A stretch of DNA of 64,000 nucleotides from Phytopythium helicoides (GCA_024867545.1 JANFNE010000010.1:310001-374000); one strand, 5' to 3'; counted from the stretch's first letter, positions 1 through 9,966 are shown. Made by a program: numbers and translations. Notes: generated by a model from the sequence alone, not told the origin.

Positions 1-1156
1 TGTACGTAGAACCATCTCGGCTGGAATGCTGTGTGATCGTGATCTAACCCGGCGCTTCAACTGGATCGAGCAGAACCATGAGTACCTGAGCTCGTACAGC
101 GAGAAGATCCGCGGTGGCAGCATTTCCATCAGTGACTACGCCGGTGTCCATGACCTGTCGCTGAATGTTGGCTGGCGCGACATCATCCCGCGTCGTGATC
201 CGAAAGTCCCCACGGCATACCGCGCGTCCCCTAGCATTCTGGCCGAGGCACTGCCGTCGACCAAGACGAGTATCAAGTATGTGTTCAAGGATGACTCTCG
301 CGACAGCATCGTGTACCCAACGACCGGTGGTCTCTTCCAGTACTCGTACGTATCTCCGCACTGGTGCGTGGCTGCTGTGGGTTCTCGCTCACCTGGTGCT
401 ATCTACTGACAGGACGGAGGTGTCGGGTCTGCTCGGCGATGTTCGCTTCGTCAAGACGGAGCTCACGGGCCAGAAGCACGCTTCGCTTGGACCGGTTGTC
501 TTTGGCGGACTCCCGATCCTCAACTTCAGCCTCTCGTACAACGTGGGAGCCGTCAAGTCGTACGGCACGGATGAGAACCGCCCCGCGCGCATCAGCGATC
601 GCTTCTTCCTAGGCGGACCGATGAGCGTGCGTGGATTCAACCATAAGGGTATCGGTCCTCGTGCGTCTCCCATGGACGGTGGCGTGGCAGCTGGCGACGC
701 GCTGGGCGGCGATATTAGCTACCACGGCGCGGCTAGCGTCGGTTTCCCGTGCCCGCTGCCTCTCCTCGCGGTAGGTGATCTCTTGTCGTCGGCTCTTGGT
801 GCTACGTCTGGTCTAACTTTCCCCGCCATGCTTCAGATGTTTGGTCTTCGCGGACAGTTCTTCGTCAATGCGGGCAACGTGACCTCGTGGGACCGCGTGC
901 TGACGGAGAAGAAGTGGATGAAGAACCTCGTGGACGACACGCGCGTGTCGGTCGGCATGGGTCTCGTCTGGGGCACGCGCATCGGTCGTCTCGAGGCCAA
1001 CTACTCGTGGATTTTGAAGTCGCATGCTCACGTACGGACAAACCTCCTTCGTGTCAGATATCACTTTACCGCATTGACGCTGACAAATGCACCGTCTTGT
1101 GCTTGCAGGACAACATCAAGCGTGCGCAGCTCGGCCTCGGCATGACGTTCTCGTAG
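1..1156 (+). CDS. SAM50: SAM50/Tob55 outer-membrane beta-barrel assembly protein, 3' part
   Basis: C-terminal beta-barrel portion of the mitochondrial sorting and assembly machinery core (Omp85 family), which folds and inserts beta-barrel proteins into the outer mitochondrial membrane. Exons read as about 1-345, 413-1031 and 1109-1156; both introns start GTACG and end in a pyrimidine-rich YAG, and joining them keeps one frame. Family marks seen: FLGGPMSVRGF (the Omp85 substrate-loop VRGF motif), repeated barrel-strand patterns, and a C-terminal beta-signal ending QLGLGMTFS. About 330 residues are present against roughly 450-480 for the family, so the N-terminal POTRA part lies beyond the left edge. 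The true start is outside the window. Confidence 0.88.
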
Positions 1157-1492
1157 ACTACTAGTCCTCGCCGCGCCAGCAGCAAAGTGACTCAGTTGAG
1201 AGAGCCAAAATGGAACCGATGTCCTGATCTGTCACTCGTCTTCACTATGCACATACGATCGTAAAGATTTGCTGCAAAAAATCCCAGTCGTGATCCCTCT
1301 GACGCCTGGCGGCGATATCATTCGCCAGGACGACGGAGAACATCATCAGAACGCCGAAGCCACCGCCGTGGCTCCACTCGCCTTGCGCCTCCATCAGCGA
1401 CCGACGGGTTTACGCCGCCTCGAGTCGCAGTTGACAACCCACCGAGCGACCCGCGCAGCCCTCGCCCTCCAAGCGAAGCGACCGCCGACCAA
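1157..1492. other. Intergenic: SAM50 terminator side and promoter of the next gene
   Basis: No coding pattern or repeat seen in this 336-bp stretch. It separates two genes read in the same direction, so it should hold the SAM50 3' end and the promoter of the FAIM-domain gene. Confidence 0.5.
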
Positions 1493-3381
1493 ATGTACTC
1501 GTCGGGGAACGCCGGACGCATCTACAACCCGCGGCCGGACCCGCTGGAGCAGGGCCCGCCCAAGCGCGTGCTTCGCGACGAGACCCACATCGGCGAGATG
1601 GTCGCGGCCTCTAAGAAGCGCATCAGCTGGCGCTTCACGCTCGGCGAGTCGGACACGGTGCACGAGGTGGTGCTCACGCACTCCATCATGTCGTACAAGA
1701 AGGTGCGCTGCGGGGCGTTGCGGGAGGTGCTGGTTGTTTGCGTGGGAGACTGACGGGAGCGTGCGATGAACTCCCAGCTCGTCGAGTACGACGGCCGCCA
1801 GATGCACTTTTCCTCCACGGTACGTTGCGATGGTCGCCTGCCAACGTTGCTTCTGAGATGCCGATCTGATCGCTCGCTGATTGTTGATGCACAGGCAACG
1901 CCCGGTGATTGGCACTACACCATGATCCTTGACGGCCTTAACTACGTGATGGAGGTGCGGATCAACGAGCTGGAGAGCGCGGATGTCCCCAAATACGGTA
2001 AGGACTCGTTCGCTCTCCAAAAACTCCCGCATGGGGACCCGTGCCTCTCTAACGTCGACGCGCTTCCGCTCTCCCTCTCAAGATTTTGTGATCGATCGAG
2101 TGCCATTCCGACGCTGGGATGTTTACCGCCGCAAGAAGCAGCCGATCACAACCGGGACATACGCGCAGCCAAACGCGCAGCCATCGAGTGCGTATCTTTT
2201 GCATCGTATGCTCTCGCCCGATCTAAACGCCGTCTGACTTCTGCACAGACACGTACGGCCAACATCGATGGGGCCCGAACGGTGCTGTACCGCCTGAGCC
2301 AGCCCCGAGTCGCGGATCGTTTACTGGACACCCGGATCGCGCGCGTAGCTTCTCGGGCTCGTCAGGTCCGCGCGGACGCAGCTCCTCGGGTCATCAGCAG
2401 TGGGGAGCCAATGCCGCGCCTTACCAACATCAGCAACCGTCTCACTACCAGGAGCGCTCTTCGCTGCCTGAGCGCCCGATGCCAGCGGTGCAGTCCACTG
2501 TTGGCGGAGGTTCCCCACCTCCAGCTCCAGCTCAACGTGGATCGATGAGACGACAGCACCAGCAGCACCAGCACCAGCAGCACCAGCAGCCCAAGGCTGA
2601 GATCAATTTGATCGATGACTTTGGTCCGAGCGTCAGCGTGTCTGCACAGACTTTGCTGTTCGATCCTTTGGCTGGGGTACGTGGACACCCGTTTATCACA
2701 AACGCAAGTGTGAGCGTGGAATCTGACGAAGGATAATTGTGTGTACTGTAGACAAAGATGGGAGTACCTGCTGCGGGTAGTGGACAGCCACAGCAACAGC
2801 CGCAGGCTGCACCAGCCCGTGTTCAGCCCCTCTCGACTCCCCCAGTGCAAGCTCCGTACGTAACCGTTTTGTGGCGAGTCGTTTGAACGCTTTTGAGCTC
2901 ACGAAGGAATGTGCTTTGCGCTGTGCAGATACGTCGATCCATTTGCAGCTGTTACCCCGAGTGCGCCGTTGAAGCCGACGTCAGCTCCGTGCGTAACTTG
3001 TCATGAGTCAAATTTGCCTCACAAGAAAGTCGAGTCTAATGCCTGTCATTCCTCTTCGACAGGGTGAATCTCGACCCGTTTGCTGCTCAACGAAATCAAT
3101 TTGTTCAGCAGCAGCCGCAGCAGCAGCCGATGATGTCCGGAGGGGCCGGCTACCCCATGGGATATGGACAACCACAGCAGGCTCCAATGGGAGGCTACGC
3201 TCCGCAGCAACAGCAGCAGCGCGCATCCATGACTGGAGGTTATGCTGCTCCGAATGGCATGGGCCAGGCGAATTTCAACATTTCCCAACTCATGAACCCC
3301 GTTGCGCTCAACTCGAACGTCCCAACCAACCAAGCGTCCAAGTCGATCAACATCGACCCATTCGCCGGTATCAGCCGCTAA
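1493..3381 (+). CDS. FAIM-domain protein with a Gln/Pro-rich DPF-motif tail
   Basis: Eight exons (1493-1702, 1778-1819, 1895-1997, 2083-2187, 2249-2676, 2752-2855, 2929-2988, 3063-3381) join without a break into 456 residues. The N-terminal ~150 residues resemble FAIM1 (Fas apoptotic inhibitory molecule), a beta-sandwich fold: SWRF...HEVVLTHS, a YDGRQMHFS strand, and a second half WHYTMILDGLNYVMEVRIN. The rest is low complexity (His/Gln and Met/Gly/Gln runs) but carries NLIDDFG and four DPF/DPL motifs (FDPLAG, VDPFAA, LDPFAA, IDPFAG), the short motifs that bind clathrin adaptor appendages or EH domains in endocytic proteins. The family assignment comes from pattern only. The endocytic role is an inference from the tail. 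No frame damage, unlike several neighbours. Confidence 0.68.
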
Positions 3382-3898
3382 CGAGTTGCTGTAGAGTGGA
3401 GCGAGAATCGAAGTGTTGTTCTGTTGGCGTAGGCTGCTGCCCTGCGCTGTATAAACCAGTGAAACATGCAACTTTTGGCTGAATACTCTTTCGAAGGAAT
3501 CGCAGGCGTGTTTGTTGTGCCGGAAGATCAATGCGCCTGTGCGAGCCACACTGCGGTCTCGAAAAGTTTCCAATGCAAGTACGAAAAATGACGAGTTGTT
3601 GTTGTTCATTTGAAGGAGCTCGAATAAGTTACTGGCGATCTATCGTCACCCTATTGCTACGGTGTCTACTTCATTTAGCGTGGCGTTCATCTGCCGCGCC
3701 GCATTTGTCTTGCATCCGGCTGAGTTTGTACCGGCGGAGGTGTTGGTGTTGGTGTGGTGGATGAGGTTGATGGGGAGGTCGCTGGGCGTCGGAGGAAAAT
3801 ATGCAACATGCTCCACGCGCAGCGACCAGGAATCGAGGAGGGCGGAGCCAGCACTTGGGAGTGCCCACTGGGATTCACCCATCGGGTGGCCCAGTGGC
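3382..3898. other. Convergent intergenic region
   Basis: Lies between two genes that run toward each other. ORFs in it overlap on both strands with no recognisable motif, so I treat them as chance. It should contain both 3' UTRs and poly(A) signals; none is clear enough to place. Confidence 0.45.
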
Positions 3899-4511
3899 TT
3901 ACTGGATGCCGCAGCCCGAGCTGCCGCCCTTCCACTCCATGGCGCGCAGCGAGCCCGTGTAGTTGAGCACAGCTCGCTCGAGGTCCATGAGGTGCGGGTC
4001 GTGCACCTTGAGCTGGCGCATGCAGTCGCAGAGACGGAAGAGGTACTCGAAGTTGGGTCCGCTGTGGCCCCAGCGGGTGGCGATCTCGCGCGCCATGTCC
4101 TCGATCGAGCTTGGGCCGACGAAGTCGTCGTTGTCGGGCGTGGCGATGTAGACGAGCGCGCGGCGCGTCTTGCCGTCCGTGCAGTGCACGTCGACCCACT
4201 GGCGGTCGTAGCCCGACTGCTCTCGATTGTCGAGGTTCTCGATCGTGTCGCGGATGTGCGAGTCGGGGATCTTGTACAGGCGGCCCCAGGTCACGTCGTC
4301 GTTCTCCTCGGCCGCGTACTCGTCGTCGAACTGCTTCATCTGCTCGCGGCTGATGAGCGTGACCACGCGGCCCTTGGCCTCTGGCGAGCCGCGATGGTCG
4401 GGACTGCCCTGCCAGAAGCGCCGGTGCCACCCCGGTCACGTAGCCGAACACCGTGTCTTCGGCCGGGAAGCCCGTCTTCCACACGATTGAGCCGTAGCCG
4501 AACACCCACAT
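3899..4511 (-). CDS. ChaC-family gamma-glutamylcyclotransferase, one frame break
   Basis: Glutathione-specific gamma-glutamylcyclotransferase, which releases 5-oxoproline and Cys-Gly from glutathione in the cytosol. The start [12 protein letters not shown] is the ChaC signature and sets the start codon at 4511. Further along are [19 protein letters not shown] and the conserved NFEYL, near the C-terminus. Length is about 203 residues, normal for the family, with no introns. A GGGG run on the coding strand (plus positions 4430-4433) is one base too long: the N-terminal ~30 residues and the remainder are in different frames, and removing one G restores [14 protein letters not shown] sequence error or a recent mutation could each explain it. 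The catalytic Glu lies in the downstream portion. Confidence 0.85.
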
Positions 4512-4803
4512 GGCTGCGCGAAGCACGATCCGACCGGTTGAATGAACTGTCGCCGACGCAGGAAAAGCCCAAGTGAGCGCGGCAGCAGGCGGTGCCTCGA
4601 GCGCCAAAGTGCCAGCGCATCGCGCGGCTAAATCTGGCGAGCAGGCGGCCGTTGCAGCGCCAGGACTGGCGCCACGGTCGGGAGCTCGTCATGCTCGTGA
4701 CGCTTGGTGTCTGGCCGAGCCTCGTCACTTTGAAAGCGATATGGCGGAATGCGCCGCCGTGATTGGTCGGAAAATCAGCGGGTGCACGCGCATGAATCAT
4801 GTG

Positions 4804-4888
4804 CATACTGAAACCAAGTGAATCCTGGCGCGTGCGATCTGCAGCTGGGTGCTGCCGCGATCGACGCGTGTCACTTGGTTTCAGTATG
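4804..4888. repeat. 18-bp perfect inverted repeat upstream of ChaC
   Basis: CATACTGAAACCAAGTGA at 4804-4821 is mirrored exactly at 4871-4888, with 49 bp between. The right arm lies inside the 576-bp direct repeat; the second copy of that repeat (8083-8100) has no partner. It could be a stem in a leader transcript or the trace of a small inversion. Confidence 0.75.
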
Positions 4889-5432
4889 GACACGTATTTT
4901 TGCAGATCCGCTGCCGCTGCGGATCGTGCGATGTTTCTTGTGGCGCTGGTTGCGCATTTTCGTTGCTTGGTCGCTGATTCGATAAAACTGTCATCCAATC
5001 ACAGACGCGAACACTTTGGTCTCACGTTCCACTTTTTGAGTCACCACCAAATCGACCGCTGATTGGTCGCATTTCGTCCACCACCCCATCCCCGCCGCCG
5101 AACTGAACCGGCTAACATCTACTGTATCGATCGGCTCAATCTTGAAGCGGCAGCAAATATCTGATCACAACCAACCGATCCCATCGCGGCTGTCAACCAC
5201 CAGAACGCCGACTCGCTGGGTACCACTCGGCCGCCGATTGGCTGCGTGGATGGTCACCTCACACTTCAGAGGTGGACTCGGTGGACGGCGGGCGGGGGAA
5301 AGACGGACGAGCGCTCGCAGCGAGCGAATGGCAGCGCGCCGAGTCGCCAGCGAGGCTTGAAGCTGGGGGCGTCCTCCGCCGAGAGACCCAGTCGGCGACA
5401 CATTGTCAGATGCAGGCGTCGAAGCGGTGGGA
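4857..5432. repeat. 576-bp direct repeat, left copy
   Basis: Matches 8069-8644 at a constant offset of 3212 bp with no gaps. I count five mismatches (about 99% identical). It starts GCGATCGACG and ends GGTGGGA, lacks TG...CA ends, and is GC-rich like the host genome, so it looks like host promoter-type DNA duplicated around the AT-rich insert rather than an LTR. Short ORFs inside are duplicated with it and are probably not genes. Several CCAAT-type boxes (ATTGG) are present. Confidence 0.9.
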
Positions 5433-5928
5433 CATATATATTGACAAAAGTTGATATAACAGTATTTCATACTTTTACATAAATGTAGCAGATATACATA
5501 CCGGTTTTGACAGCAACAAAAAAGATTAATTAGATTGGGAGCGTATAGCATGGCTGGCTTGCTTCTATGATGCTGTTGCTATTACCTTCGCAAGTCCATA
5601 TACGGATATGCCATTCTTTGGCGATCATGTTCGGTCTCGTTGCCAATACGTTTACCATTTGTCTGTTTTCACCAACCGTTGATTATGTGGCACATTATTA
5701 GTCAGGTATCGTTGTTTTATTCGTCTTGTCACTGACAAACGAGAAAAATGACTTCAGCCTCAACAAAAATCAGTGTGAAATATGAGCATAAATCAACGTT
5801 AGCTTTTGGACATGAGCTTGATGGAAGAGTACCAAATGATGAAACATATAAGAGAGGTTCAATCTGATGCTACGACTGGAGTTAGACTTCAAAGCACTAC
5901 GTGTCTTTTAGAACACTTCATGATAGCC
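5433..5928. other. AT-rich unique segment of the insert
   Basis: Composition drops sharply from the GC-rich flanks to AT-rich. There is no long ORF and no motif I recognise. It joins the left direct repeat to the left inverted-repeat arm and has no counterpart of similar size on the right, where only 78 bp (7991-8068) separate the arm from the direct repeat. Confidence 0.6.
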
Positions 5929-6314
5929 AAACACAAACCTATTTGAGACTGTGAGTGTATCAAATCCATTGCATCTCTTCCTACACCAAACCTAACTCTC
6001 ATTTGCTTGTCAGCTTTGCCAATTTCGACTACTTCAAAATAGCTAGCCCCGATGAGTACGTACATGACACCCGGTTTAGCTTGAAGTTTATCAGCGACGA
6101 TTGTGCATGTAGTCTTGTTCAGAATTAATTCTTTGAAGTGTACTAGACGCTGAAGAGTAGAATGTACACGCAAGTGGATAGCTCCATCGATATCAACTAA
6201 ATAGCGAGCATGGTATAATATATAGCAAGCTCTATGATGCAGACGAGGAGCATATGCAAAGTTGTGATAAGCACTAGATGCTGATAAAGAATATTTTCGA
6301 GCGCGTGATGAGTG
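5889..6314 (-). pseudogene. Unknown ORF fragment, mirror copy of 7605-8009
   Basis: Reading leftward through the left arm gives an open frame of about 140 codons, identical over the arm to the right-arm frame. No ATG lies near its beginning, and it stops soon after leaving the arm (ending RHVVL). Recognisable stretches include VHFKELILNKTTC and GVMYVLIGASYFEVVEIGKAD. I do not recognise the family. The clean coding look with no start or end suggests a truncated piece of a mobile-element or accessory gene. Confidence 0.4.
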
Positions 6315-6327
6315 CTATGACCCTTAA
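5929..6327. repeat. Outer inverted repeat, left arm (399 bp)
   Basis: Reverse complement of 7592-7990, with no difference found by eye over 399 bp. The inner end stops exactly at a TTAA (6324-6327), where the MITE is inserted. Beyond the MITE the match resumes (6679-6745 against 7529-7595), so the pre-insertion arm was about 462 bp. Confidence 0.9.
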
Positions 6328-6678
6328 CCCTTTTGCGAACAGGCACATTTTTACTTGAAATTATATACTATACAAATCCTAGTGATTTGCACGCGAAATG
6401 GTCTTTTTTGGACCATTTGGGAGTCCCCATATTTTGCAGCGGGAAAAAATAACTACCGCTTTTTGGTTTGTAAATTTTCAAAGTAGACAGGCTACGTATG
6501 AATCTTGGAGAAAGTATGCCACAAAGAGTAGTACATCCGACCAGGCATCACCCTCCCACTATAGTCAGTTGAAGTTGTGCAGAATGGCCTAAAAAAGACC
6601 ATATCGCAGGCATTTTTCGCATCATCTTTTGAGAAGCCTGCGAAATGGCCCAAAAAGGACCATACGTTCGCAGAAGGG
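6328..6678. mobile_element. piggyBac-type MITE, 351 bp, with TTAA target duplication
   Basis: Flanked by TTAA on both sides (6324-6327 and 6679-6682). The ends form terminal inverted repeats, CCCTTTTGCGAAC against CCCTTCTGCGAAC (12 of 13). The opposite arm of the palindrome has a single TTAA at the matching place (7592-7595), which is the empty site. TTAA targets and CCC ends are the mark of the piggyBac superfamily. Inside are subterminal repeats of the type GCGAAATGGYC...GGACCAT in both orientations. No transposase is encoded, so it would depend on an enzyme supplied elsewhere. Confidence 0.85.
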
Positions 6679-6745
6679 TTAAAATTTCAATACTCCATTT
6701 TATCGATCGATGAGACAACGGGACTTGCCAAACTTGTGGATCACG
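6679..6745. repeat. Inner inverted repeat, left part
   Basis: 67 bp that are the exact reverse complement of 7529-7595. This is the continuation of the left arm interrupted by the MITE. Confidence 0.88.
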
Positions 6746-6948
6746 GAGATCTTGAAGCCCTGCCAAAGAAAATAAAAATACGTGCTACGTGCTTCGCGTT
6801 GAGTGAGGCATTACCAATTTCTAGAGTCCTTCGGGTCTAGACGATATGAAGAAAATATCGACTGACGATGAGATCGATCAGGATTTCATAGATGGCTTTT
6901 TCCGATAGTATCTGGCATATGGATTAAAATGAGATATACGAGACGACG

Positions 6949-7422
6949 ATGGCCGGCATGACGGCTCTGTGCGCTACGGCGACGGTGCCCAATCAATTGA
7001 CTGTGAGCGATATGACCAGTCTGACGGTGCTACTGAAGCAGACGCCACCGCCCAACAGGCTGGAGACAGCACTGTCCAGCCAGTCGATTATGTCACGTCT
7101 GATGCTGATGCTAAGGCAGACGCCGCACAAGTCGGCGCAGATAATTGCACCTCGTCCAGGTGCAAAGGCCCCAATGATATCGTCTGAAAACCCAGCAACT
7201 CTACCTTCCAAGCTACACCGAAAGTGCCTCGACAATATCTTCGTCGACCTTGACGGGGAGCACCACGAAGTTAAGACTCGTGGTGCTTTGGACATCGACC
7301 AAGTTTTATTCAACGCGAAGCACGTAGCTCGCGCTGTCAATTTTCTTCTGGCCGATATTTTGGCCAGGAACGGATACAAGCGCGAGTCCGCCTTCAAGTT
7401 CTTGATTGTCGACGAGGACTGA
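6949..7422 (+). CDS. Uncharacterised ORF in the palindrome loop
   Basis: Longest frame in the loop (157 codons, ATG to TGA). The last ~80 residues look protein-like (FVDLDGEHHEVKTRGALDID, NAKHVARAVNFLLADILARN), but the first half may not be coding: another frame (6969-7187) gives an acidic Asp/Ala-rich peptide over the same DNA. A diverged relative of the NAKHVAR segment is read on the minus strand near 6775-6840 (TRRTLEIGN...NAKHVAR), so the loop also has an older mirrored organisation. Function unknown; possibly the remnant of an element-borne gene. Confidence 0.35.
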   Translation: MAGMTALCATATVPNQLTVSDMTSLTVLLKQTPPPNRLETALSSQSIMSRLMLMLRQTPHKSAQIIAPRPGAKAPMISSENPATLPSKLHRKCLDNIFVDLDGEHHEVKTRGALDIDQVLFNAKHVARAVNFLLADILARNGYKRESAFKFLIVDED

Positions 7423-7528
7423 ATGTAAGAGAAAAACATGACGGCGACGGGCCTGGAGAGTGCAAAGCTAATCCACAAACGTCCAGGCTTATTACCTCTC
7501 TGAGCTCAATACTGAGTGAGCGAGTCTA

Positions 7529-7595
7529 CGTGATCCACAAGTTTGGCAAGTCCCGTTGTCTCATCGATCGATAAAATGGAGTATTGAAATTTTAA
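7529..7595. repeat. Inner inverted repeat, right part
   Basis: Mirror of 6679-6745, here contiguous with the right outer arm. It contains the unoccupied TTAA (7592-7595) that identifies the MITE insertion point. Confidence 0.88.
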
Positions 7596-7990
7596 GGGTC
7601 ATAGCACTCATCACGCGCTCGAAAATATTCTTTATCAGCATCTAGTGCTTATCACAACTTTGCATATGCTCCTCGTCTGCATCATAGAGCTTGCTATATA
7701 TTATACCATGCTCGCTATTTAGTTGATATCGATGGAGCTATCCACTTGCGTGTACATTCTACTCTTCAGCGTCTAGTACACTTCAAAGAATTAATTCTGA
7801 ACAAGACTACATGCACAATCGTCGCTGATAAACTTCAAGCTAAACCGGGTGTCATGTACGTACTCATCGGGGCTAGCTATTTTGAAGTAGTCGAAATTGG
7901 CAAAGCTGACAAGCAAATGAGAGTTAGGTTTGGTGTAGGAAGAGATGCAATGGATTTGATACACTCACAGTCTCAAATAGGTTTGTGTTT
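7592..7990. repeat. Outer inverted repeat, right arm (399 bp)
   Basis: Mirror of 5929-6327. It holds the intact version of the open frame described for the left arm and ends at ...GGTTTGTGTTT, after which the two sides diverge. Confidence 0.9.
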
Positions 7991-8009
7991 AAAACCTTTG
8001 CAGCAGTAA
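7605..8009 (+). pseudogene. Unknown ORF fragment in the right arm
   Basis: Open from just after a TAG (7602-7604) to TAA at 8009, about 134 codons, with no ATG near its beginning. The peptide reads like coding sequence (SSRARKYSLSASSAYHNFAY, LVDIDGAIHLRVHSTLQRL). It has lost or never had a start here. Family not recognised. Confidence 0.4.
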
Positions 8010-8068
8010 TACCGCTTACGATCATTTGGAAACACATCAGCAATTTCGCTTGCTTTGTAAGCGTCATG

Positions 8069-8644
8069 GCGATCGACGCGTGTCACTTGGTTTCAGTATG
8101 GACACGTATTTTTGCAGATCCGCTGCCGCTGCGGATCGTGCGATGTTTCTTGTGGCGCTGGTTGCGCATTTTCATTGCTTGGTCGCTGATTCGATAAAAC
8201 TGTCATCCAATCACAGACGCGAACACTTTGGTCTCACGTTCCACTTTTTGAGTCACCACCAAATCGACCGCTGATTGGTCGCATTTCGTCCACCACCCCA
8301 TCCCCGCCGCCGAACTGAACCGGCTAACATCTACTGTATCGATCGGCTCAATCTTGAAGCGGCAGCAAATATCTGATCACAACCAACCGATCCCATCGCG
8401 GCTGTCAACCACCAGAACGCCGACTCGCTGGGTGCCACTCGGCCGCCGATTGGCTGCGTGGATGGTCACCTCACACTTCAGAGGTGGACTCGGTGGACGG
8501 CGGGCGGGGGAAAGACGGACGAGCGCTCGCAGCGAGCGAATGGCAGCGCGCCGAGTCGCCAGCGAGGCTTGAAGCTGGGGGCGTCCTCCGCTGAGAGACC
8601 CAGTCGGCGACGCATTGTCAGATGCAAGCGTCGAAGCGGTGGGA
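8069..8644. repeat. 576-bp direct repeat, right copy
   Basis: Copy of 4857-5432 with about five substitutions. Sequence after 8644 returns to host-like composition. No target-site duplication is evident outside the two copies. Confidence 0.9.
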
Positions 8645-9082
8645 TGCGGTGCAATCGCGTGCCACTCTGCGCGTTGAGGTGGGCGGGTGGGGGATGAATG
8701 CCGCCGAGCTGCTGCTTCTCGCCATAAAAGGGATGTTATGGTCTGACTGGAGGCCGGCGGAATTGGGAGGGAGATCTCGGGTTTACGGATAACTTGATGG
8801 ATGAGGATGCTCGCGTGGGCACTGACTCACTTGATGATCGACGGGAGCGAGAACGCCGGGCACTGAGTGCGGAGACTGTCTTGGACACATGACTGAAGTT
8901 CTTTCACACACCACAAGTGAGTTGAGAAGGAGCGCTGCGGGTTGTCGACTAAAGCGATGCGTGTGTATTCCACGACGACCGACTCCTGCTCGACTAGATA
9001 TGCATGTGCGATGAGAGTCGGCGATGGGGATTCGCGATTGATCGCGTCTCGTGTCCTACGTCTACAGTAGTGGATACAAGCC
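8645..9082. other. Intergenic region downstream of PRA1
   Basis: Host-type composition, with no coding pattern supported on either strand. Before the insert, this stretch plus one copy of the direct repeat probably separated PRA1 from ChaC. Confidence 0.45.
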
Positions 9083-9966
9083 TTAGACCGTGTCGGCAAT
9101 CTTGGCGGCCTCGTCAGACAGGAAGCCGAGCTCGTCCTCGTCGCGAACCGTTGGGCAGTCGCGGAGGATGGCGTGCGAGACCGCGAGCGCCATGCTGTTG
9201 TAATCCACGAGTGATTCGTGAGTGATGAATACTTCCCATCCATGCATTGAGAAGGGCAGTCCATACCTGGCCGAGCAGATCGTGAACAGGATGGAGCCGC
9301 CGAAGATAATAATGACGCCAAGGCTGACTGTAGATCAAGCGAAACCAAGCAGCACGTCCGTCTGTCAGACCACCCGCAACTGATACCAGGTCTACAAACA
9401 CGACGCAATCGACAGACGTACTGCCCATCATGCCGATCTTGCGCTGGTCGGGAGAAACAGGCTTGCCGAACACCGTCATGGGCTGCTCGGGGGTCTCGCT
9501 CGCCGCGGCGCTCGAAACGTAGAACCAGAAGCCCGCCAGGCAGATGAGCACGAACAGGAACACCGGGTTCAGCAGGCTGCGAGCACACATTTATAAATCC
9601 CCGTCAGCCCCTCGTCCAGTATCCTCTGGCGCCGTTTGGGCCGCTTACATGGTGACGACACCCACGAGCGCCGCCGAGATGGCGTAGTTGGCGCTGAAGA
9701 AGACCGCATTCTTGCGCGCGCGCGAGGCGAGCACCTCGCGGCCGGGGATGTTGAAGGGCTTCTCCTCGCCTGTTGCACATCGAGCCAGCGTGAGTCTCCG
9801 CTCTAGCGGCCCTCGCTTCCCGCCGCCGACAGCGCGCACCTAAGCCGAAGAACTGCGTGATGCCGCGCACGTTGCGGATGTCCACGGCCTTGGCCAGCTG
9901 CTCCTTGACCTTCTGCAGCGCGTGCTGCTGCACCTCGACCACGATCGTGCCGTCATTCACCTTCAT
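9083..9966 (-). CDS. PRA1 family (prenylated Rab acceptor) protein
   Basis: Small membrane protein of the ER/Golgi that binds prenylated Rab GTPases and helps deliver them to membranes. Five exons (9840-9966, 9649-9769, 9422-9576, 9267-9327, 9083-9194) join to 191 residues, a normal length. Order of marks: RNVRGITQFFGL, then ARKNAVFFSANYAI (the family's N-x-x-Y/F-F-x-x-N-Y block), two hydrophobic hairpins (AALVGVVTILLNPVFLFVLI; SLGVIIIFGGSILFTIC), a conserved FGKPVSPDQR turn between them, and the terminal SMALAVSHAILRD. The start at 9966 gives a short acidic cytosolic head typical of the family. No frame damage. Confidence 0.82.

Noticed and set aside
5142..5482. Short ORFs inside the direct repeats (also near 8354-8697)
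   Set aside because: They are duplicated only because the DNA is duplicated. They have no domain, and the frame has no codon signature.
4857..8644. LTR retrotransposon formed by the two 576-bp direct repeats
   Set aside because: The repeats do not begin TG or end CA, have host-like GC content, and show no primer-binding site, polypurine tract, gag/pol frame or target duplication.
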